Source: Oceanobacillus neutriphilus
GTDB lineage: Bacteria; Bacillota; Bacilli; Bacillales; Amphibacillaceae
Direction of reading: 5' to 3'
Assembly: GCF_014645515.1 (NCBI RefSeq)
Contig: NZ_BMLW01000002.1
Location: 310,001-374,000 of the forward strand
DNA length: 64,000 nucleotides
The translations under genes were made by a program, and so were the position numbers. This document shows positions 57,840 to 64,000 of the stretch, piece by piece (the stretch's first letter is position 1; each line of letters starts with the position of its first letter). Below the pieces are notes generated by a model. It did not search any database. It worked only from the letters and a program-made list of their open reading frames with translations, and was not told the origin of the DNA.

Positions 57840-59567
57840 TCAGGTGACGCTCCATGAAGAAGCCTTGGCTCGCTCCCGCCAAAAAACGGCGTAATCTCCA
57901 TTGAGCTTGAGTAACTCATCATGGCTACCTATCTCCGTCACAGTTCCTTCGCGCAGAAATACGATCTGGTCGGCATCTTGAATCGTGGATAACCGATGGG
58001 CGACCATAAGCACCGTTTTGTCAGTGGTCACTTCAGCTAATCCTTCCAGAAATGCTGCTTCATTCTCTGGATCAATTGCGCTCGTCGCCTCATCCAGCAA
58101 AATAACTGGTGCATTCTTCAAAATTGCACGTGCTATCGAAATCCGCTGTCGTTCACCTCCAGACAAGCTGTGTCCACCTTCTCCAACGTTGGTATCCCAG
58201 CCTTCGGGAAGCCTGCGGATAATCTCCTCAACCTGCGCGATTCGAGATGCCCGTAGCACCTGTTCGTCTGTTGTTTGTTCGTTGCCGATGCGGATATTTT
58301 CCCATATGGTATCATCGAACAAATAAACGTCTTGAAACACGAGAGATATATGCTGCATCAGATCTTCTGTAGCAAGCTCTCGGATATCACTATCGGCGAA
58401 AACGATACGCCCGGAATCAACGTCGTAAAAGCGTGCAATCAACTTAATCAGAGTGCTCTTGCCAGAGCCAGAAGGACCTACAATCGCAACCGTGGTCTTA
58501 GACGGAACCGAAAACGATACATTCTGAATAACAGGAGAATGGCTATCATAGCCGAAACTGACCCCCTCTAACCGCACTTCGTGTTGCGAACTAGGGCATG
58601 CTGGTTTATCAGGAACGGGCAAAGGCTTCGCATTTAAAATATCAGCTATCTTGCGCAGTGAGGACCGTGCCATTCGAATGCCGCCTCCTAAATCTGCCAC
58701 TGTTGAAACAGAAGAGGTAAACTGTGCTACTACGGCAATAAGTGCGATCGCGGTCGCAGGCGAGATCTGAGCACCGAGAGCCAGTGGCACAATCGCTATC
58801 ACGACAAGTAACAACACAAGTTGCACCGCGATACGGAAGATGATTGAGCCTGGAATTGTTGACTTCAAATGTCGGTTACTTGCATGACGTTGTTGTAGCA
58901 ACACTTTCTGTAATGACTGGTTAGCATCACCGGCGTATCCGTAAGCACGGAGCATAGGCTGGGCTTGGACATACTCAATTATGCGGGCGTTTGCAGCAGC
59001 TGCCGCTCGATCCATACCACCATCTCCTTTACGATAGAACAGCCGACCAAGTCGGTTCATCCCCCAAAGGAACGGAATAGCTACTAAGAAGGCGATTCCG
59101 ATTCTCCAGTCGATAATTAGCATACCTAACGTGAGCACGGATGGCGTGATAATCCCGTTAAGCATTGGTGTCATCAAAAATCCGAATACGAGCACCACAT
59201 TATCTGTACCGCTACTGATTGTTCGAGTGACGGTTCCTGTTCGTTGCTGACTGAACCAGCCGAGTGGAAGAGTCGCTATATGGTCCCCAATCCGATGATA
59301 CAGTCGAGACGAGATACCTAGTGACAGGTGCACACCGATCACAGAGCTAAAATAATTGCAGATGATGGCTATCCCTGCGGAGAAAACAAGACAGACAATC
59401 CACATCCACAAATCAGGAGATCCTGGATCAAATATTGCATTCAAAATCGGTAGAAGGAGAAGAAACGACACTCCCTGCGCGATACAAAACAGAATGACGA
59501 GAGCAACGAAGCGTCGGAACAGTCCACGCTGGTCTTCGCCGACAATTTGGAATAACTGTTTAATCAT
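57840..59567 (-). CDS. ABC transporter, fused permease-ATPase subunit 2
   Basis: Type IV half-transporter of 575 aa: six N-terminal helices, then an ATPase domain with GPSGSGKST, LSGGERQRISIARAIL and VILLDEATSAIDPE. LPLGWFSQQRTGTVTRTIS near residue 100 resembles the IrtAB/YbtPQ subgroup, in which some members import siderophores with an exporter fold. It overlaps the partner subunit by four bases (ATGA). GC is near 50 %, well above the neighbours, a sign of transfer. Substrate unknown. Confidence 0.87.
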   Translation of the reverse strand: MIKQLFQIVGEDQRGLFRRFVALVILFCIAQGVSFLLLLPILNAIFDPGSPDLWMWIVCLVFSAGIAIICNYFSSVIGVHLSLGISSRLYHRIGDHIATLPLGWFSQQRTGTVTRTISSGTDNVVLVFGFLMTPMLNGIITPSVLTLGMLIIDWRIGIAFLVAIPFLWGMNRLGRLFYRKGDGGMDRAAAAANARIIEYVQAQPMLRAYGYAGDANQSLQKVLLQQRHASNRHLKSTIPGSIIFRIAVQLVLLLVVIAIVPLALGAQISPATAIALIAVVAQFTSSVSTVADLGGGIRMARSSLRKIADILNAKPLPVPDKPACPSSQHEVRLEGVSFGYDSHSPVIQNVSFSVPSKTTVAIVGPSGSGKSTLIKLIARFYDVDSGRIVFADSDIRELATEDLMQHISLVFQDVYLFDDTIWENIRIGNEQTTDEQVLRASRIAQVEEIIRRLPEGWDTNVGEGGHSLSGGERQRISIARAILKNAPVILLDEATSAIDPENEAAFLEGLAEVTTDKTVLMVAHRLSTIQDADQIVFLREGTVTEIGSHDELLKLNGDYAVFWRERAKASSWSVT

Positions 59568-61345
59568 TGCTTTCCCCTACCTTCCTTTGTTCGTTCATAA
59601 GCTTTCCACAATCGACTGTACAAACCGTCCGACGAGATGAGTTCTTCATGTGTGCCACGCTGCACAATGTTTCCATCGTCAACTACGAGAATCTGATCAG
59701 CACCTACAATAGTATGCAGACGATGGGCGATAACTAGCACCGTTCTCCCTTTGATTAGCGATGTCAAGGCATGCTGGATCTCCGCTTCAGACTCAGGATC
59801 AATCATTGAGGTCGCTTCGTCCATCACTATAATTGGTGCATCCGCCAGCAATGCTCGTGCTATCGAAATTCTCTGCGCCTCTCCTCCAGATAATCGAGCG
59901 TCCACACCGACGATAGAGTCGTAGCCTCGGGGCAGCCGCTTGATTCGATCATGAATGCGTGCCGCCCGCGCCACTCTTACGACGTCTTCCCCGCTAGCAT
60001 CAGGGTTGCCAAGACGAATGTTGTCACGAATCGTCTCTTGCAGTAGACGAACATCCTGAAATACAAATCCCACTTTCCGATACAACTCGGATGTATCCAT
60101 CTCCCGGATAGGTAAACCACCAATCGCAATCGAGCCGCTTTGAGGATCATAAAAGCGGGGCAACAGCTTCGCAATCGTCGACTTCCCCGAACCTGAGGGA
60201 CCAACCAAAGCAGTTATAGTGCCAGGAAGCATGACAAAACTGACATGATCCACTGCACGGTGTCCCTCTTTGTAACTAAATACAACGTTCTTATATTCCA
60301 CATCGAGTTGACCGGCGTCAGGGGTTTGAGGATTCATTGGCTCCTCAATCTCTGACAAGCCACGCGTATTCTCTAGCCGTTGGGCGGCTTCCATCGCCTC
60401 CATCAATGAAGACATCCCATTACCGAGACGAAGAACCGGATTACCCATGGTGAGTGCAAGTAGTAAAAACGGCAAAATTGTCAATGGCTCCATCCGACCA
60501 GTGGCAATAAAACCTGCTCCGACCATCAGGATAAGCAGTAAGAAGGTAATCGGTTGAAGCAAGACACTGATTGTTGCCTGCAACTTTGACAACGGCAATA
60601 GCCAATCAACCGTTCGAGAGATGTACTCATCTACGGTATTGCTATAGCGTCGGTGAGCCTTTCCAGTCTGACCAAAAGCCCGTATGACTTGAATCCCTTC
60701 GAGCACCTCGATCACCCTGCCGGATAGCCTTCCTGAAATTTCTCCGATACCCCTTGTCACATCGGAAGAACGCGAGGTGACAACACCAAAGATAATAAAA
60801 TACGTAAGTGGAGGTGCCAACGCAATAATCGCGAGACGCCAATCAACCGTGAACAAATAAATAAAACTCAAGAGTGGAACGGCAAGTCCTGAGACAAGGT
60901 CGAGAACGGAATGAGCGATCACATAATGAATTGCATGTGTATCGTCCTGTAGCATTTTCTTTACCTGACCGGCATTGTTCACGGAGAACCACCCTAATGG
61001 TAATCGACCGAGTTTAGCCACCAATTCCCGTCGCAATCTCCACTGGTGTGTGCCGTCGGTCAAGTGCGTCACTGTAAGGGCCACGATCGATAGAGTAGCA
61101 TGTAACACTAGACAAGCCACTGCCGATAGAACCAGTGTCCAAACCAGTCCTGCATTTGGTGCGGGAGACAGCAACTCGTTACCGACCTGCACAATCAGCA
61201 CATAAGGTAGCACTGCAAATACCGCTGAAAGCAGTTCAATCAACGTAGCTCCTAGTAGCGGCTTTGTAACTGGAGAGAGCGCTTTTCCTAGAGGAGCTAC
61301 TTTGGAAAATAAAGCAATTCGCGTCGATGCATTCGATAGCTTCAT
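59564..61345 (-). CDS. ABC transporter, fused permease-ATPase subunit 1
   Basis: Half-transporter of 593 aa, partner of the next gene; the two must form a heterodimer. It has six helices, LPLGWFSVNNAGQVKKMLQD (subgroup motif as in IrtA), Walker A GPSGSGKST, a divergent signature LSGGEAQRISIARALL and IIVMDEATSMIDPESE. A TetR gene lies divergently 443 bp away, with palindromic sites inside the promoter. Efflux of a drug or import of a siderophore are both possible. Confidence 0.87.
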   Translation of the reverse strand: MKLSNASTRIALFSKVAPLGKALSPVTKPLLGATLIELLSAVFAVLPYVLIVQVGNELLSPAPNAGLVWTLVLSAVACLVLHATLSIVALTVTHLTDGTHQWRLRRELVAKLGRLPLGWFSVNNAGQVKKMLQDDTHAIHYVIAHSVLDLVSGLAVPLLSFIYLFTVDWRLAIIALAPPLTYFIIFGVVTSRSSDVTRGIGEISGRLSGRVIEVLEGIQVIRAFGQTGKAHRRYSNTVDEYISRTVDWLLPLSKLQATISVLLQPITFLLLILMVGAGFIATGRMEPLTILPFLLLALTMGNPVLRLGNGMSSLMEAMEAAQRLENTRGLSEIEEPMNPQTPDAGQLDVEYKNVVFSYKEGHRAVDHVSFVMLPGTITALVGPSGSGKSTIAKLLPRFYDPQSGSIAIGGLPIREMDTSELYRKVGFVFQDVRLLQETIRDNIRLGNPDASGEDVVRVARAARIHDRIKRLPRGYDSIVGVDARLSGGEAQRISIARALLADAPIIVMDEATSMIDPESEAEIQHALTSLIKGRTVLVIAHRLHTIVGADQILVVDDGNIVQRGTHEELISSDGLYSRLWKAYERTKEGRGKQ

Positions 61346-61474
61346 TTTATTTTCCTCCCGCTAAAGTGCCTTAACAATTGTTTCCTCTTTATTTTTTGAG
61401 TCATTAGCTTCATTTTGAGCTCCTTTCTCTCCACAAATATACTATTCATATTGATGGAGTGTTTTTCAGTTAAA

Positions 61475-61503
61475 ATTATACTTGTTCAATGACCAAGAGT
61501 CAA
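61475..61503 (-). promoter_or_regulatory. Promoter of the ABC transporter operon
   Basis: TTGACT (61498-61503), 17-bp spacer, TATAAT (61475-61480): near-consensus, about 130 bp before the first gene. Confidence 0.75.
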
Positions 61504-61525
61504 TTAAAATATGGTCGCTGACCAA
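61490..61525. promoter_or_regulatory. Candidate TetR operator at the ABC promoter
   Basis: TGACCAA occurs at 61490-61496 inside the promoter spacer and again at 61519-61525. The second is part of a palindrome TGGTC-GCT-GACCA (61512-61524). The divergent TetR is the likely binder. Confidence 0.5.
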
Positions 61526-61788
61526 TAAAGCAACTCTAATTAGTGATTAATTTATAAGCAATAAGTTTCCAGATGATCGACTATAGACATACATATTTAT
61601 AGAATGACTCTAGTACAAATTTGAAGTAGAAAAAATCTTATTTGTAAATGAATTTTTATTTTAAAATTTTCTTGACTCCTGTGTCACTGCACAACAATCC
61701 ATTTTATGATATAATGACCTCAGATTATTGGCTATTTACGTCAATTTTGGATAGAAAATATCATAGTTCCTAGAGAGGATGACAACTT

Positions 61789-62433
61789 ATGGGTTCTACT
61801 CGTACCACTCAATCCGACGTCATTCAGGCTGCACTCCATATTTTGAACGAATCTGGGATTGAAGCGGTCACACTGCGCGCTGTAGCCAAACGGCTTGGTG
61901 TTTATTTAAACACAGTGTCCTGGCAGGTCAAGACGAAATCCCGCCTGATTGAATTGATGGCCGATACGATTTTTTCCGAGCTGTCCCTTGATGAGTTGCC
62001 TGAGCAACCAGAAGAACGTACCAAGGAAATTTTACGACGTCTTCGATCCGTTCTTTTGACACACCGCGATGGAGCTAAGCTGGTGACTGGTACAACCGTG
62101 TACGAAACAAACACGTTGCGGATTGGAGATGCAATCATATCGGCACTGCTCCAACTTCACCTTCCCCATAAGGAAGCTGTTCGCATATTTTGGACGTTGG
62201 CTTACTTCACATTTGGACTCGTACAAGAAGAACAGGGAGACTCAGTCGCTTATTCCGACTCGAAGTTACAGAAAACACTTGCTACAGACGAGTATCCAGC
62301 GTTTTCTCGAGTACTAACTTCCATGTACGAAGATAGCTTCGATGATCGTTTCGAATACGGCATTCATTGTGTACTTACTGGTGCTTTCCAATTAGTAGAT
62401 AACAATGAACCAGGTATACGGAAGGGGAAATAA
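61789..62433 (+). CDS. TetR-class regulator (TetR_C-like effector domain)
   Basis: Regulator of 214 aa. The HTH is VTLRAVAKRLGVYLNTVSWQ; the effector domain (TETNTL-type helix at VYETNTLRIGDAIISALLQL and FWTLAYFTFGLVQEEQ) resembles the tetracycline-repressor C-terminal family. It shares the higher GC of the divergent ABC genes, so the three genes probably arrived together and the protein represses them until the transported compound appears. Confidence 0.87.
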   Translation: MGSTRTTQSDVIQAALHILNESGIEAVTLRAVAKRLGVYLNTVSWQVKTKSRLIELMADTIFSELSLDELPEQPEERTKEILRRLRSVLLTHRDGAKLVTGTTVYETNTLRIGDAIISALLQLHLPHKEAVRIFWTLAYFTFGLVQEEQGDSVAYSDSKLQKTLATDEYPAFSRVLTSMYEDSFDDRFEYGIHCVLTGAFQLVDNNEPGIRKGK

Positions 62434-62935
62434 ACAGTGAGTGGTACCCGTCGTAACATATTGTTGACAGACGGGCATTATCACAAAACAGTTGTAGCTG
62501 AATCTTAATGAGCAAAAATTTAAAAACACCAGATACTGGATGCTAGTATATATTGAGCGAATACAAAAGACGGATGAACATCCCATTTATCGTGTGAAAA
62601 GTAGCATACAAAAATTGCAAAACTTTGTGTGAAATAGCTACAATTATGTAGATACATATTGACACAGGTAGGAAAGAAGCTTCTCGACATCCATGAACTA
62701 TGCTTTATCACATTTTTTCTTCTAATATTGATAAAGCTTAGAATTGATGTAACAAATATATAGGAGATACTTTTTTTAAATAAAAAATCCAACTTAATAT
62801 TAAGTTGGAGAGATAAAACCTTATTATTAAATTTAATATAATCAATATTTTTAAGAGACTGCAATTACTTCGCCAAATCAAAAATTGATTTGCTTTAACC
62901 ATCTTGCAGAGCAATTTCTTCAATTATACTCTGCT
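62434..62935. other. Intergenic between tetR and gpmA
   Basis: About 500 bp of AT-rich sequence. A plus-strand frame ending YRVKSSIQKLQNFV near 62630 lacks a start. The only firm element is the terminator at 62788-62809. Confidence 0.4.
62788..62809 (-). terminator. Intrinsic terminator after gpmA
   Basis: Perfect palindrome TCCAACTTAATATTAAGTTGGA followed on the minus strand by TTTTTTA, about 125 bp past the gpmA stop. Confidence 0.7.
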
Positions 62936-63622
62936 TCAAAGGTAGTATTTATCTACAGGATGCAACTGCTTATCAAGCATATATACTAGCGGATCGCCAG
63001 TTGGTATATCCAGATCAATGATCTCCCCAGGAGTCAGATTATCCAAAAATTTAAGCAATGCCCGCAGACTATTACCATGTGCAACAATAAGTACATTATT
63101 ACCTTTTTTTATCTGTGTTTTAATTTCTCGATTCCAGTAATATTTAACACGTATTGCTGTTTCCTTGAGGCTTTCTGTTAAGGGAATAAATTCGTCATCA
63201 ATATCACGATATTTAGCATCATAGATTGGATACCGTTTATCGTCTTTAGTCAAAGCAGGTGGCAATTCGTTATAACTTCTACGCCATAATTTAACTTGTT
63301 CTTCTCCATAACGCTGGGCGACAGTAGTTTTACTCAATCCTTGAAGCGCACCATAATGGCGTTCGTTAAGCTGCCAAGCTTTATATACAGGGATCCATAG
63401 CAAGTCCATTTCTTCAAGCACATAATCTAGTGTTTTAATGGCACGTTTTAAATATGAAGTGTAAGCGACATCAAAAGCAAATTGTGCCTCCTTAAGTAAT
63501 CTACCTGCATTTTGTGCTTCTTCAATCCCTTTATCCGACAAGTCAATATCTGTCCAACCTGTAAAAAAATTTGCTTTGTTCCATTCACTTTCTCCGTGTC
63601 TTATTAAAACTAGTTTATACAT
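62936..63622 (-). CDS. gpmA: 2,3-bisphosphoglycerate-dependent phosphoglycerate mutase
   Basis: Glycolytic mutase of 228 aa. The phospho-acceptor His9 is in LIRHGESEWN, Glu87 in LNERHYGALQG and the second His in VAHGNSLRA. FTGWTDIDLSDKG is a family block. I start at MYKLVLIRHG; the 11 upstream codons have no ribosome site, while AAAGGATG precedes this ATG. Bacillaceae use mainly the cofactor-independent enzyme GpmI, so this is an accessory isozyme. Confidence 0.94.
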   Translation of the reverse strand: MYKLVLIRHGESEWNKANFFTGWTDIDLSDKGIEEAQNAGRLLKEAQFAFDVAYTSYLKRAIKTLDYVLEEMDLLWIPVYKAWQLNERHYGALQGLSKTTVAQRYGEEQVKLWRRSYNELPPALTKDDKRYPIYDAKYRDIDDEFIPLTESLKETAIRVKYYWNREIKTQIKKGNNVLIVAHGNSLRALLKFLDNLTPGEIIDLDIPTGDPLVYMLDKQLHPVDKYYL

Positions 63623-63798
63623 GTCTTTCACATCCTTTCTAATGATTTTTTCCATTAATCTTTCAGAAAGGCCTCTTCAATAATTCAAATAACTATCTTT
63701 TTTAATATGATAAAGAAATATGGAACATAATAAAAAATGGCTACTTTTGACTTGATGATATCATCCAAAAATATAAAGTTTCACTAAAAAGTAAACCA

Positions 63799-63993
63799 TT
63801 ATACGATCATATTTTTAACAATCAATTTAAGGTTGTCATAAGCGTTATGATGATTAAAATAAACTGCTGAAAACATCTCCTTGACAAGGGGCTGAGGAAC
63901 ACCTAAACTTTTAATAAAAAGATTGTTTAATAAAATAATTGTTTGATTAAAGGGGTGACGAAGATAAATAATAAAGAAATACTTCATGATCAC
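63799..63993 (-). CDS. Partial ORF at the window edge
   Basis: A minus-strand frame of at least 64 codons that stays open to the window edge, so the start may lie outside. It reads KYFFIIYLRHPFNQTIILLN, SLGVPQPLVKEMFSAVYFNH, YDNLKLIVKNMIV. No family recognised. It may be the C-terminus of a real gene or chance. Confidence 0.3.
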   Translation of the reverse strand: MIMKYFFIIYLRHPFNQTIILLNNLFIKSLGVPQPLVKEMFSAVYFNHHNAYDNLKLIVKNMIV

Positions 63994-64000
63994 AGTAAAA

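Noticed and set aside
57985-61205. Overlapping ORFs opposite the ABC transporter genes
   Set aside because: Antisense frames of GC-rich coding DNA. The two transporter proteins explain the region fully.
62520-62864. 114-codon minus-strand ORF between tetR and gpmA
   Set aside because: It reads through the gpmA terminator hairpin, has low-complexity composition and lacks a ribosome site.

Overview
The window is low-GC Bacillota DNA, most like a spore-forming Bacillaceae (Oceanobacillus/Virgibacillus type). The signs are strong AGGAGG ribosome sites, frequent TTG/GTG starts, a Bce-type peptide-sensing module, a sufC-sufD-sufB operon, YisL and PaiA homologues, coproporphyrin-type ferrochelatase and DUF4183 spore-surface-like genes. 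I cannot fix the species. Most of the window is accessory: short one- or two-gene units with their own regulators, broken up by decayed insertion sequences.

Layout. 0-4.4 kb: beta-glucoside PTS operon (RpiR regulator, EIIBCA, 6-phospho-beta-glucosidase) with a clear inverted-repeat operator. 4.5-9.4 kb: Bce-like module (ABC ATPase, large permease, response regulator, histidine kinase); the response regulator is broken by a frameshift in a homopolymer. 9.7-24 kb: detoxification and resistance genes (AAC(6')-like acetyltransferase, APH-like kinase, FAD monooxygenase, MarR/MFS pair, TPR-Arr fusion, DHFR-like reductase, AlkC), plus an amidase that seems to start at ATT, orphan antitoxins and a cold-shock gene. 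24.4-35 kb: MerR/membrane pair, an unexplained GC-richer block with many hairpins, divergent PadR/hydrolase, DJ-1/WYL and TetR/reductase pairs, and two IS200-type elements (one intact, one broken). 35.2-37.3 kb: spore-surface-like DUF4183 cluster. 38-40.3 kb: a permease pair (COG0701/COG3689 type) behind two Zur-like boxes. 40.3-50.6 kb: small unknown genes, acetyltransferases, GAPDH/AraC, CPBP protease, TetR/hydrolase, IS3 relics and relics of a Tn916/ICEBs1-like element around paiA. 50.7-57.8 kb: hemH, yisL, a 14-TM MFS transporter and the suf operon. 57.8-62.4 kb: a markedly GC-richer heterodimeric ABC transporter with a divergent TetR. 62.9 kb to the end: gpmA and a partial ORF.

The clearest unusual result is in the suf operon. 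Between sufD and sufB only the first ~36 codons of sufS (with an early stop and altered conserved residues) and the last ~25 codons of sufU remain, so the cysteine desulfurase and its sulfur acceptor have been deleted while the scaffold genes sufC, sufD and sufB look intact. Other points worth checking are the Zur-like boxes before the His-rich permease pair, the hairpin-rich block at 26.3-26.8 kb, tandem perfect palindromes inside the monooxygenase promoter, the ATT start of the amidase, and the frameshifted Bce regulator.
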